Source: Candidatus Lernaella stagnicola (GTDB taxonomy: Bacteria; Lernaellota; Lernaellaia; Lernaellales; Lernaellaceae). Taken from it: DNA of 64,000 nt. This document shows positions 51,092 through 60,541 of this stretch, piece after piece (position 1 is the first letter of the stretch; each line of letters starts with the position of its first letter). The translations under genes and the position numbers were made by a program. Under the pieces are notes generated by a model that saw nothing but the letters and a program-made list of their open reading frames with translations, searched no databases and was not told the DNA's origin. The DNA is taken from positions 124,001 to 188,000 of the forward strand of contig JAVCCK010000038.1 of NCBI GenBank assembly GCA_030765525.1, read 5' to 3'.

Positions 51092-51176
51092 ACGGCAACC
51101 TTCGAAAAAAAGAGGTTACCGATAACCAGGGTTTGGATTTTTCGCCGTACCGCGGTATCGGTACAGGCGTAATGTT

Positions 51177-52100
51177 TTGTTGTCCGGCGATGGGTTGAGA
51201 TTGAATCCTACAGAACTGACGGCCCAAGGGAACATCGGCCGGTTGTACGGCAGTGATCATGATTGCCGCCGCGCTCTGGCGGGCGATTTTGGTTTGCATA
51301 ACGTCCTCGGCTATGAAAAGGCCTTCGCCGCCGATTCGGTCGCGATGGATTATCTGCGCCCCGAGTCGTCCTTTTACTTCTTGAAACAACTGGCCACCGA
51401 GATCTACATGGACATCTTCGCACCCCACCTGGACCCTTTGCCCGCCACGGCGACGGTACTGGATGCCGGGTGCGGCATCGGACGATTCACCCTGCCGTTG
51501 GCCGAACGTTTCGCCGAAGTCACAGCCTTTGACGCGTGCCGCTCCGCCGTGCTTTGCGCGAAGCGTCACATCGAAGAAAGCAGTCGCAATAACGTCGACT
51601 TACAGTGGGCCGACGCCTCCCGGCCGGCCGATTTACCGCCTGCGTCCTTTGACGTACTATGGGCGATGGAATGGATCTGCTACACGGCTGATCCAGCCCG
51701 CACGTTGGGTTTGCTGGCGCGAGTGGCCCGGCCCAATGCGCGGCTTTTTCTTTCCGTCGAAGCGCTGCCCGGCGCCCTTTTCGGCGCGCCGCTACCGGAG
51801 CCGGAGGCGGTTTCGGCGGCCTTGGCGGGTCAGCCCGTCTTGATCCCGGAAGACCGCTACGTGCGCTACTTCCATCGCGACTGGTTGACTGAACTGGTCA
51901 CCGAGGCGGGCTTCGTCGTCATCGAGGCGTTCGACGCGCACTACTTCGGGGAAGGACCGTTGTGGCAGGCGTTGGACGATGCGCGCTTGAGCGACGCGGA
52001 GTACCGCCGCGACGTGCGAGCGGCCGAGCGCGCTTGTCGGGGTGATGACCGCATGCGAAACCTGGCGCGAACCACCGGCGTGGTGGCAAGGAAGGCATAA
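51177..52100 (+). CDS. SAM-dependent methyltransferase
   Basis: A protein of about 307 residues with motif I VLDAGCGIGRFTLPLA, AFDACRSAV after strand 2, ADLPPASFDVLWAMEWICYT and RVARPNARLFLSVEALPG. The start is uncertain: only TTG codons occur (51177, 51180, 51195) and no ribosome site is clear, so translation may depend on the leader ORF. Four bases separate it from the radical SAM gene. Confidence 0.75.
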   Translation: MLSGDGLRLNPTELTAQGNIGRLYGSDHDCRRALAGDFGLHNVLGYEKAFAADSVAMDYLRPESSFYFLKQLATEIYMDIFAPHLDPLPATATVLDAGCGIGRFTLPLAERFAEVTAFDACRSAVLCAKRHIEESSRNNVDLQWADASRPADLPPASFDVLWAMEWICYTADPARTLGLLARVARPNARLFLSVEALPGALFGAPLPEPEAVSAALAGQPVLIPEDRYVRYFHRDWLTELVTEAGFVVIEAFDAHYFGEGPLWQALDDARLSDAEYRRDVRAAERACRGDDRMRNLARTTGVVARKA

Positions 52101-52103
52101 TCG

Positions 52104-53534
52104 TTGGCGCGTATTTTTCTAATCAATCCAGGCATGGATGTCGCCGCCGGTTTCGGCGAGTACCAAAAGCTCATGGAACCGATGCCGAGCATCGGCATGG
52201 CCTATCTAGCGGGCACCGCCCGCGCCGCGGGCCACGAAGTGCGGGTGCTCGATAATTTCATCTGCAACTTCGCGCCCGAGAAAGTCGTCAAGCTGGTCCG
52301 GGACTGGCAGACCGACGTCGCCGGCTTGTCCATGCTCACACCCACGGCCCAATCGACCGCCGCGCTCGGACGCGCCATCCGTGAAGGCACCGACGCCCGC
52401 GTGGTGCTCGGCAACCTGCACGCTTCGCTCTTTTCCGAAGACCTCCTGCAAAACGACGCCGGCGACGCCGTCGTGCATGGCGAGGGCGAAGAGAGTTTCC
52501 CCTTGTTGATCGCGGCTTGGCTGGACGGCGGCGACTTGAACGAGGTGCCGGGCATCAGCTACCGCAACGGCAAGGGCGTCACGCAAACCTCGCCGGGAGA
52601 AATCGTCGAAGATCTCGATGCCCTGCCGTGGCCCGCGTGGGACCTGTTCCCCTGGCGTGAGTACACGTTTTTGCCCTTCGTCACGGTGGCCAAGCCCTGC
52701 CTGTCGATTCTGGGTACGCGCGGCTGTCCCTTTCACTGCAAGTTTTGCGCGCTGGGCTACCAGGGCAATCAGGTTCGCAAACGCGCCCCGGAAAGCATCG
52801 CGGCGGAAGTCGATTGGCTGGTGCGTGTGTACGGCATTCGGCACGTCGGCTTCGTCGATCCGATTTTTCCGCTGAGCAAAGAGCACGGCATCGCCACCGC
52901 CCGGGCCATCGCCGACCGCCGCATCCCCGGCGATTGGTGGTGGACCACCGAAACGCGCGTGGACGTGATCGACGAGGAAATCTGCCGCGAGATGAAGGCC
53001 GCGCGCTGCAAGCGGATTCTCTTCGGCGTGGAAAGCGGCGTCGATTCGCTGCTGAAAAACGTGGGGAAAAACTTCACTACCGACGATGCCCGCGCCGCCG
53101 TTCGAGCAGCCCGCGCCGCCGGCCTGGAGATTTCCGCCTTCTTCATGCTCGCCTTGCCCGGCGAGACGGCGGCCATGACGCGCCAAACGATTGAATTTGC
53201 CCGCGAGCTTGATATCGACTTCGCCAAGTTCGGCGTCACGATCCCCCTGCCCGGCTCCGAACTCTACGACGAGTTGGTCGGCGGCGGGAAAATCGCCGAA
53301 GACGATTGGCGTCACTATTCCACCTTCAACCCGGAGCCCGACACCTTGCCCTACGTTCCCGAAGGCATGACGGGCGCCGAACTGCAACGACTGCACCGCT
53401 GGGCGACCTGGCGCTTTTACATGCGGCCGAAGATGATTTGGAAGCACCTGTTCCAAATTCGCTCGATCGGGCTGCGGCAGTTGTGGAACGGCGCGAACAT
53501 TTTGTTGAAGCAGTTCTTCAGAGGCCGGCTCTAA
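52104..53534 (+). CDS. Cobalamin-binding radical SAM protein
   Basis: A 476-residue protein starting at a TTG. The N-terminal B12-binding-like domain (ARIFLINPGMD to VVHGEGEESFP) is followed by a radical SAM core with the cluster motif CPFHCKFC, then VESGVDSLLKNVGKNFTT and LALPGETAAM. The C-terminus is basic with aromatic residues. Such enzymes methylate or rearrange unreactive carbons in lipids, antibiotics or hopanoids. It stops two bases before the next radical SAM gene. Confidence 0.88.
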   Translation: MARIFLINPGMDVAAGFGEYQKLMEPMPSIGMAYLAGTARAAGHEVRVLDNFICNFAPEKVVKLVRDWQTDVAGLSMLTPTAQSTAALGRAIREGTDARVVLGNLHASLFSEDLLQNDAGDAVVHGEGEESFPLLIAAWLDGGDLNEVPGISYRNGKGVTQTSPGEIVEDLDALPWPAWDLFPWREYTFLPFVTVAKPCLSILGTRGCPFHCKFCALGYQGNQVRKRAPESIAAEVDWLVRVYGIRHVGFVDPIFPLSKEHGIATARAIADRRIPGDWWWTTETRVDVIDEEICREMKAARCKRILFGVESGVDSLLKNVGKNFTTDDARAAVRAARAAGLEISAFFMLALPGETAAMTRQTIEFARELDIDFAKFGVTIPLPGSELYDELVGGGKIAEDDWRHYSTFNPEPDTLPYVPEGMTGAELQRLHRWATWRFYMRPKMIWKHLFQIRSIGLRQLWNGANILLKQFFRGRL

Positions 53535-53535
53535 G

Positions 53536-55083
53536 ATGCGCGTTCTGATCGTCCGCCCGCCGAAATACCTGTGGCCCTACATGAACGAGCAGGACAACTT
53601 CCTGCTGCCTCAAGCCCTGGTGTGCCTTGGGGCCGAATTGCGGCGCCGCGGCCACGACGTCGTGCTGCTGGACGCCATGCCACTCAAGATGGGCTGGAAA
53701 AGCCTCGAGCGCACCATCCGCGACCTCAAGCCGCAGATCGTCGCCGCCGGGGACAGTGAAACGCTCTACCAGCACGAAACCGGCCGCGTCTTTCAAACCG
53801 CCAAGCATGTGGATCCGAGTATTTTCACCGTGGCGGGCGGCACGCACTTTTCCCATTTGCCGCAGTACTCATTCGGGAAATACCCCATCGACGCCATCGT
53901 GCGCGGCGAAGGCGAAGACACCTTCGGCGAACTGGTCGACACCCTGGAAGGCGGCGGCGACATCGAAAAGGTGTTGGGGTTGGCGCTGCCCAACGACGAC
54001 GGCACGCCGCGTTTCACGGGGCATCGGCCGCTGATCGCAAACCTCGACGACCTGGCCCTGCCCGCCTACGACCTGATGCCCATGGATAAGTACGGCACGG
54101 CCCGTTACCTCTTTTCCCCCGGCGGCGTCACGATGCACCACAGCCGCGGCTGCATCGACGGCTGCGCGTACTGCGCGTGCTGGCTGCAAATGGCCCGGCG
54201 CTCGGGCGACCTGCCCAATGAAATCCTGCAGCCGCACTACCGGCAGCGCTCGGTGGAACCGGTCTTGGACGAAATGGAACTGCTGCGCTACAAGTACAAC
54301 AAGTCCTGCGTCGTGTTTGTCGACGATACCTTCAACGTCAACCCGAAATGGATGGACACCTTCGCCGAGGAAAAGATGCGGCGCGGGCTCGACTCGGCGT
54401 GGTTCGGTTTCATGCGCGCCGATTTTCTGCACCGCGATTTGGAATCCGGCCTCTTCGGCAAGCTGATTCGCAGCGGCCTGACGCATATCTGCGTGGGCAT
54501 GGAGCGGGCCGACGACCAAGAACTCGCCGACATGCAAAAGCACAACATGCACGTGGAACGCAACACGGCCACCGTCAAGGCGCTGCGACGCCGTTTCCCG
54601 GAATTGTTCCTGCAGACGACATTCATCGTCGGCACCCGCAACGATAGCGAGGCGAGCCTCAACCACCTGTTGGACTACGTCGAGGACCTCGACCCCGACT
54701 ACCCGGCCTTCCACCCGATGACTCCGGTGCCGGGCACCAAAACCTGGGAAGACGCCAAGCAAAACGGCTGGCTGGAAATCACCGATTTCGCGCGCTACGA
54801 CTGGATGACACCCGTCATGGGTACTGATCACATGAGCCGCGACGACCTCGAATGGAAAATCTGGGAGATGAACAAAAAGTACATGAATCCGTTCCGGGTG
54901 ATGCGCGGCCTCTTCTGCCGCCACACCTACCGGCGGCGCATGTACATCTGGTGGCTCAAGGTGAGCATCAATGTCGGCATCGACTTCATTTTGGACCGCA
55001 TCCTGCCTTCGCGGTCAACCAGCCGCAAAGCGCAGCTCTCCGAATATGTCGGCATGATCAAGCCGGTTTGGTACGACCACTAA
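53536..55083 (+). CDS. Cobalamin-type radical SAM protein
   Basis: A 515-residue protein. The N-terminal Rossmann-like B12 domain begins MRVLIVRPPKYLWPY and includes AGGTHFSHLPQYSFGKYPID and VRGEGEDTFGEL. The radical SAM cluster motif is CIDGCAYC. VGMERADDQELADMQKHN and FIVGTRNDSEASL are later core motifs. The downstream basic region is likely membrane-associated (RRRMYIWWLKVSINVGIDFI). It is third in the methyltransferase-rSAM-rSAM operon, suggesting one product pathway. Confidence 0.86.
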   Translation: MRVLIVRPPKYLWPYMNEQDNFLLPQALVCLGAELRRRGHDVVLLDAMPLKMGWKSLERTIRDLKPQIVAAGDSETLYQHETGRVFQTAKHVDPSIFTVAGGTHFSHLPQYSFGKYPIDAIVRGEGEDTFGELVDTLEGGGDIEKVLGLALPNDDGTPRFTGHRPLIANLDDLALPAYDLMPMDKYGTARYLFSPGGVTMHHSRGCIDGCAYCACWLQMARRSGDLPNEILQPHYRQRSVEPVLDEMELLRYKYNKSCVVFVDDTFNVNPKWMDTFAEEKMRRGLDSAWFGFMRADFLHRDLESGLFGKLIRSGLTHICVGMERADDQELADMQKHNMHVERNTATVKALRRRFPELFLQTTFIVGTRNDSEASLNHLLDYVEDLDPDYPAFHPMTPVPGTKTWEDAKQNGWLEITDFARYDWMTPVMGTDHMSRDDLEWKIWEMNKKYMNPFRVMRGLFCRHTYRRRMYIWWLKVSINVGIDFILDRILPSRSTSRKAQLSEYVGMIKPVWYDH

Positions 55084-55086
55084 CGG

Positions 55087-56064
55087 TTAGGGCTTTTCCT
55101 CGGCAGGCAAATCCAGTTCGCGTTGCGTTTTTTCGAACACTTTCATAAACGCCAGGTAGCGCTTCGCCGCTTTACGCACGTCACTGTTCGGCCAAATTTT
55201 CCGCGCGGACAGCAGTTCGGCTACGGTTGTGTCAGCGCCCTTTTCCGGTAGGCGCGCCAGCAGGTTGAGGCGGTCCTTGAGGAAGATCGCCGGCACGCGG
55301 AAGCTGTTTTCGGCGAAGGTGTTGCCCCGGAATTCCGGCGATTTCGCGTCTTTCAGGAGTATCCACTTGTTGACGTTGGCGAAAAACAGGTTCTCCTCGA
55401 ACACGACGTCTTTCGTGTCCCAGACGAACACGACCTCGCCGCGGGGGTCTTTGAAAGAACCGCGAAAAGCCAGGTCGTCATTCTTTGCTAAAAAACAACG
55501 GCGGATCGTGACGTTTTCGGATTTGACGAAACGGAATTGGGAGTGGCTGCAGCGGCACGCCGCCGTGTTCTCCAGCAACAAATTCTTGCACTCCAGCGCG
55601 TGCCACGCCCAAAAACCGGAGCCGTGCAGAACGCAGTTGCGTATCGTCACGTTGGTGCTGTCTTGCGAATAGACAACCGGTCCCTGGCAGGGAAGGTTAC
55701 GCACCATGTGCCCGAAATTCATGTTCTCCACGGTGATGTTGTCGCTGTCTGTGATATAGAGCGGCGCGACGTACAAATTCGTGCAGAAGATGTACACGTC
55801 GCCTTCGCCGCGAATCGTCAGATTCTTCTTCCCTTTCACGAGCATCGGCTCGTCCGTCTTCGGCCACACGTACACCCCCTCTTTGACAAGGATGGTGTCG
55901 CCTTCGTTCGCCGCCGCAATGCGCTCGCGCAGATCGTCGAGGTACTGCGTCATCTCGTTTGGCTGTTCGGCTTCCGGCGTTTTTTCGGCCGCGGCCGGCG
56001 CGAAAAGGATGAATACGGCAAGTGCGAGTACCGGTATCAACATACACAGCGATAGTTTTTTCAT
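55087..56064 (-). CDS. Secreted right-handed beta-helix protein
   Basis: A 325-residue protein with a signal sequence (ending APAAA). The opening RIAAANEGDTILVKEGVYVW and later rungs (NLTIRGEGDVYI, NITVENMNFGHMV, NVTIRNCVLHGSGFWAW, NVTIRRCFLAKNDDLAF, DVVFEENLFFANV) are typical of pectate-lyase-like beta-helices. There is no clear lyase active site. The C-terminal 70 residues are helical. It converges on the radical SAM gene with a three-base gap. Confidence 0.78.
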   Translation of the reverse strand: MKKLSLCMLIPVLALAVFILFAPAAAEKTPEAEQPNEMTQYLDDLRERIAAANEGDTILVKEGVYVWPKTDEPMLVKGKKNLTIRGEGDVYIFCTNLYVAPLYITDSDNITVENMNFGHMVRNLPCQGPVVYSQDSTNVTIRNCVLHGSGFWAWHALECKNLLLENTAACRCSHSQFRFVKSENVTIRRCFLAKNDDLAFRGSFKDPRGEVVFVWDTKDVVFEENLFFANVNKWILLKDAKSPEFRGNTFAENSFRVPAIFLKDRLNLLARLPEKGADTTVAELLSARKIWPNSDVRKAAKRYLAFMKVFEKTQRELDLPAEEKP

Positions 56065-56100
56065 TCCATGCTCCTTGATGTTCGGCTGTTACGCCGCGAC

Positions 56101-59100
56101 TTATTCCGGCCGCGCCGGTTTTGTGTAGTCACCCTTCTTCAATTCGTCGAGCGCCACGCGAATCGCCATCTCCAATTGCGGATCGCGCCCGGCGAGAAAG
56201 TCCTCGGGTAGCAAATCGACTTCGATATCGGGATCAACGCCGTGGTTCTCCATGATCCATTTCCGTTCCAGTCCGTAGGTGCCGAACTCCGGCGCCGTGA
56301 CCCTGCCGCCGTCGGTCAGCGAATCGTGATAACGCATGCCCACCACGCCGCCCCAGGTGCGGCGGCCGACGATTTTGCCCAGCCCGTATTGGCGGAAGAA
56401 ATACGGGAAGATATCGCCGTCGGAACCGGCGTACTCGTTGATGATGCACACCATGGGACCGTGGATCACCTGCCAGGGGTAGGTTTCGTCGCCGAAATTG
56501 CGCGACGCGAACATGCCGGCCAACTCGCGCCGCAACCGCTCGAGGATCATCTCTGAGACGAAGCCGCCGCCGTTGTAACGAATGTCCACCACCAGCCCCT
56601 GCTTATCGATCTGCGCCGCGAACGCTTTCGAAAATTCCCGCAGGCCGTTGGTCGACATATCCGGAATGTGTACGTATCCCAAACGCCCGTCGCTCGCCTC
56701 GGCCACTTGGCGGCGGTTTTTTTCGACCCACGCTCGATACCGCAGCATGTACTCGCTGCCGATCGGCATGACCGTCACGACGCGCTCGCCGCGCCCGGTC
56801 GGGCTTTTCGCCACGCGCAAGGTGATTTGCTCCCATACCGTGTCTTCCAGCAACGCATAAGGATTCGTGGGAGCCCGGAGTTCATGGCCGTTGATCGCCA
56901 GCAAGAAATCGCCTTCGGCAATGTCGAGCCCCGGCTGCTTGAGCGGCGCACAGTTCTCCAGATCCCACGGGTCGGGCGACAGCACGCGCTTGAAGTAGTA
57001 ACGACCCGATTGCTCGTCGAGCGCCAGGTCCGCGCCGAGTTGGCCGACGTTGACATCCGGCGCGGTCTCTCGGCGGCCGCCGTGCACGTAAGTGTGTGAC
57101 GTACTCAACTCGCCGATCATCTCGCCGAGTACGTAGTTGAGGTCGTCGCGTGTCGAGATATACGGCAGCAGCTTGGCGTACTGGTCGCGCACCTTCACCC
57201 AATCGACGTCGCCCATCGAAGGTTTGTAGAAGAAGTCGCGTTCGAGCCGCCACGCCTGCATGAACATCTGCCGCCATTCGGCTTTCGGATTGATATGCAT
57301 GCGCACGCCGTCGAATTTGATATTGCCTTCGCCGGCTTTCTTCTTTTTGTCGCCGGCGCCAATGACGCCGATTTTGCCTTTGGCGCCGTACAGGATGTGT
57401 TTGCCGTCGGCGGATACCTCGTACCACGACACCGGCGAAATCACCGTATGCTCTTTGCGCTTCTTCATGTCGAAGGCGACGAGTCGAGAGTCCTTGCTCC
57501 CCCAACTGCCGAGGGGTTGGTCGGACCGCGAGACGAAGTACACGTTATCGCCGGCGGCGATCAGGTTGTTGTAGTTGCCCGCAGCGATGGGAAACGCGAC
57601 GATCCGCTCGCCGAGGCCGTCGACATCCACCTTGATCCGTTTCACCTTAGCTTTGGCATCTTTGTCTTTGTCTTTGTCTTCGTCTTTCTCCTTCTCTTTT
57701 TTCTTTTCGTCTCCTTCTTCATCGCTTTCCGGCGCGAAGGGCGACGGCATATCCTTCCGCAACACGACGGCGTAAGCCTTGGTCGCCCGCATCAAGATGT
57801 AGTTGGCGTCGAACAGCCCGAGGAAGGGCTGCATCTCGCGATTGGAAAAGAAATACACGTAGCGGCCCTCCGGATCCCAGGTCGGGTCGCCGTCGTCGGT
57901 TGTTTCGTCGGTGATGCGATACGACTTGTCCGCCCCCAGCGAGTAGAGATACATCGAGCCGAAGCGGTTGGGGCCGATCTTCTCGTAGGCGATCCACCGT
58001 GAGTCGGGCGACCAGGCAAAGCCGCGAAAATCGCCAAATCCGGAATGGGCGATCAAATGCGGGCGGCCTTTGTCCACGTCCACCCAATACAGGTTGGTAT
58101 CTTTGTCGGCGAAGATCAGCTTCTCCGAATCCGGCGACCACAGCAGAGCATAGCGATACACCTTCCCGTCGCGGGTGACCTGCTGCTCCTCGCCCGCGCC
58201 GTCCTGCTTCCGCACGTAGATTTCCATCTCGCCGGTGCGATCCGAGAAATAGGCGATCGACTTGCCGTCCGGCGACCAGATCGGGTTGTTTTCGCGCACG
58301 CCCTGGCTGCGGGTGATGTTGCGGGTCGGACCCTTTTTCTTGGGCACGGTGAACAAATCGCCCCGCGCCTCCAACGCCACACGACTGCCCGAGGGGGATA
58401 CCGACACGCCTCGCATTTGGTTGCCGACAGATTCCCACTTCATTCGCGCCGCGAGGCGGTCACTAGGCACATAGACATTCACGCGCCGCGATTGTTTCAT
58501 ATTCAGGTCATACACCCACAGCGCGCCGCCCAGTTCGTAGACGATTCGGCCGGGGCCCGCGCTGGGCCATTTCACGTCGTATTCGGTGTGCTGGGTAAGT
58601 TGCTCGACCTTCCCGGTCGCCAGATCGTGGGCGAAGAGGTTGGCTCGTCCGTTGCGGTCGGAAACGAAATAGATGTGGTCGCCCTGCCACATGGGAAAGG
58701 CGTCGGTGCCGGCGAAATCGGTGAGTCGGGTCGTCTTTTGCGCCGCGAAGTCGAAGGTCCAAATGTCCTGCGCTGTGCCGCCCCGATATTGCTTCCAGGT
58801 GCGATGGTCGCGGTCGATGCGATTGAAGGCGATACGTTTGCCGTCGGGGGAATACGAAGCCGCCGCGCCGTGGTTCATCGGCAGCGGCGTGGGTAATCCG
58901 CCGGTGACGGGTACGGTAAACAGCCGTTGTATTTTCGGCAGCGGTTCGCCGCGCCGGGACGCAAACAGCACACGGCCGTCGGGCGACCAATTGACCACGC
59001 GGTCCCCGGTCGGATGGAAGGTCAAACAAACCGGCTCGCCGCCCAGGGACGGCACGACATACACGTTGCCGTTGCCGTCATAATCGCCGGTGAAGGCGAT

Positions 59101-59340
59101 CTGCGAACCATCCGGCGAGAACTTGGCGTAGAGTTCCATACCGCGGGTATAGCCGGTAACCCGGCGCGCGGTACCGCCCGCTTCGGGCACCAGCCACAAG
59201 TCGCCGCCATAGGAAAACACGATGCTGCCGTCGTGGATGTCGGGGTATCGCAGCAGCAGCGTTTCCTGATCGGCCGCCGCCGCGCCGAAGAACCCCAAGA
59301 CTAGAAACAAACAAACGCCGAGTACCGCCGTAAGCCGCAT
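56101..59340 (-). CDS. Secreted tricorn-like protease
   Basis: A 1079-residue protein with a signal sequence. An N-terminal six- to seven-bladed propeller (residues 25-320: LRYPDIHDGSIVFSYGGDLW) and a second propeller lead to a lysine/glutamate/aspartate-rich linker (about residues 537-565). A C1 helical domain, a PDZ domain and the C2 serine protease core follow. The catalytic set matches tricorn: Ser-His in STSHTYVHGG, Ser973 in NEYAGSDGD and Glu1031 in MENHGVDPD. It would cut peptides in the periplasm or outside. Confidence 0.9.
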   Translation of the reverse strand: MRLTAVLGVCLFLVLGFFGAAAADQETLLLRYPDIHDGSIVFSYGGDLWLVPEAGGTARRVTGYTRGMELYAKFSPDGSQIAFTGDYDGNGNVYVVPSLGGEPVCLTFHPTGDRVVNWSPDGRVLFASRRGEPLPKIQRLFTVPVTGGLPTPLPMNHGAAASYSPDGKRIAFNRIDRDHRTWKQYRGGTAQDIWTFDFAAQKTTRLTDFAGTDAFPMWQGDHIYFVSDRNGRANLFAHDLATGKVEQLTQHTEYDVKWPSAGPGRIVYELGGALWVYDLNMKQSRRVNVYVPSDRLAARMKWESVGNQMRGVSVSPSGSRVALEARGDLFTVPKKKGPTRNITRSQGVRENNPIWSPDGKSIAYFSDRTGEMEIYVRKQDGAGEEQQVTRDGKVYRYALLWSPDSEKLIFADKDTNLYWVDVDKGRPHLIAHSGFGDFRGFAWSPDSRWIAYEKIGPNRFGSMYLYSLGADKSYRITDETTDDGDPTWDPEGRYVYFFSNREMQPFLGLFDANYILMRATKAYAVVLRKDMPSPFAPESDEEGDEKKKEKEKDEDKDKDKDAKAKVKRIKVDVDGLGERIVAFPIAAGNYNNLIAAGDNVYFVSRSDQPLGSWGSKDSRLVAFDMKKRKEHTVISPVSWYEVSADGKHILYGAKGKIGVIGAGDKKKKAGEGNIKFDGVRMHINPKAEWRQMFMQAWRLERDFFYKPSMGDVDWVKVRDQYAKLLPYISTRDDLNYVLGEMIGELSTSHTYVHGGRRETAPDVNVGQLGADLALDEQSGRYYFKRVLSPDPWDLENCAPLKQPGLDIAEGDFLLAINGHELRAPTNPYALLEDTVWEQITLRVAKSPTGRGERVVTVMPIGSEYMLRYRAWVEKNRRQVAEASDGRLGYVHIPDMSTNGLREFSKAFAAQIDKQGLVVDIRYNGGGFVSEMILERLRRELAGMFASRNFGDETYPWQVIHGPMVCIINEYAGSDGDIFPYFFRQYGLGKIVGRRTWGGVVGMRYHDSLTDGGRVTAPEFGTYGLERKWIMENHGVDPDIEVDLLPEDFLAGRDPQLEMAIRVALDELKKGDYTKPARPE

Positions 59341-59374
59341 GACCGCATCCTTTTTTTCGGGTTGTCTTTTGTTA

Positions 59375-59403
59375 GTGATATGTCGTTAAAAAAAATACGT
59401 CAA
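59375..59403 (-). promoter_or_regulatory. Candidate promoter of the tricorn gene
   Basis: On the minus strand TTGACG, 17 bases, TATCAC, 34 bases before the start. Confidence 0.45.
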
Positions 59404-59521
59404 CGTGTCACCGCGCATCAAAATGATTAACATATAGATATTAGTCGTCCGACCCGCCTGTTTGGGCACCTGCCCACGGATTTTTCCAACCGCGATTTTG
59501 TTGTCCGGCGAACTCAGGGTG

Positions 59522-60541
59522 ATGATCATGACTGCCCAAATTCCTTGTCAACGGTGCGGCAAATGCTGTTTCTCCGTGACCCCGCTTACCTTGCACGACC
59601 TAGCGGTCCTTGCCGAACACTTCGAAAAACCGCCTTTGGAAACCTGGCGGCGCGTCGTGCATGCGGCGGTTCTTCCTCCCTCCGGCCAACTCCAGATGCG
59701 CAAGCACGAGGATATGCGGTGCATCTTCCTCCAAAGCGACAACACCTGCGCCGTGTACGCGGCCCAACCCCGTTCCTGCTCCTTTTTCCATTGCCGCCAA
59801 GATGACCAGCAATTTGTCGTTCCGTGGTCTGTGACGCCGACTTCCCTGCCCGATCCGGAAGCCGCGTGGCAGCACCGCGTGGCGATGGAAATCACCAAAA
59901 CCTATGTATACAAACACGGTACGACCTTCCATCAAGGCGACTACGTCGCAGGCCTCGCCGCCATTGAGCGCAACGCCGGCAATGATCCCAACGCCGGACG
60001 AAACCCGCCGTACGCCTATGTCGCCGCCGCCGGTGGCACGTCCTGCCCGTACGGTGCGGACTCCTATTCCGAAACAACGCTCACCTTGGATGACATCGAA
60101 CGAATCGCCGAAGCATTAGAGATCGGCATAGACGACTTCTTTGCCGAATTTCTTGACGACTCCCGTGGTACGGCCGGTCTTTTTCGTCTCGGCGGCAACG
60201 GACACTGCGTCTTCCTGGAAGAAAACGACCGTTGCCGGATCGAAAACGCCAAACCTTTCCACTGCCGCCATGCCTCCGAGGCAACCGGTCACGACCAAAG
60301 CGTGCGGGACCACGTATTCGCCGGCCGCAGTACGATTCAGGAAATCTACCGGCACCAACTGGCGGTTAACATCACGCGCCACTACATCGACGACGTCGGG
60401 CTCGCGTACGATTACAACGCCTTTCGCCGCGCTATGGGTAGGTTGGAATGGCTGGCTTCAGACCAGCGGGAATTGATTCGTTTTTGGGAGCGGTTGCACG
60501 AAGCGCCGCATAATAGCGACTCCGGCTACGCCTACCACTAG
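59522..60541 (+). CDS. YkgJ-family cysteine cluster protein
   Basis: A 339-residue protein. The N-terminal CQRCGKCC, CIFLQSDNTC and AAQPRSCSFFHC form the Cys cluster of the YkgJ (Fe-S or zinc) family. A second, partial copy lies near the C-terminus (CVFLEENDRCRIENAKPFHC), lacking its own C-x-x-C-x-x-CC. This internal duplication may make two metal sites. The start could be the ATG at 59522 or 59528. The stop is shared as CTAG with the convergent radical SAM gene. Confidence 0.78.
   Translation: MIMTAQIPCQRCGKCCFSVTPLTLHDLAVLAEHFEKPPLETWRRVVHAAVLPPSGQLQMRKHEDMRCIFLQSDNTCAVYAAQPRSCSFFHCRQDDQQFVVPWSVTPTSLPDPEAAWQHRVAMEITKTYVYKHGTTFHQGDYVAGLAAIERNAGNDPNAGRNPPYAYVAAAGGTSCPYGADSYSETTLTLDDIERIAEALEIGIDDFFAEFLDDSRGTAGLFRLGGNGHCVFLEENDRCRIENAKPFHCRHASEATGHDQSVRDHVFAGRSTIQEIYRHQLAVNITRHYIDDVGLAYDYNAFRRAMGRLEWLASDQRELIRFWERLHEAPHNSDSGYAYH

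Larger units (their letters stand above)
50795..51176. other. Intergenic region with promoter and leader ORF
   Basis: 382 bases. The left half shows nothing clear. The right half holds the promoter, the 16-codon leader ORF and two hairpins described separately. Confidence 0.6.

Noticed and set aside
56101-59340. Long plus-strand frames opposite the tricorn gene (for example 58045-58896)
   Set aside because: They are mirror frames of a GC-rich gene with no start signals or recognisable domains.
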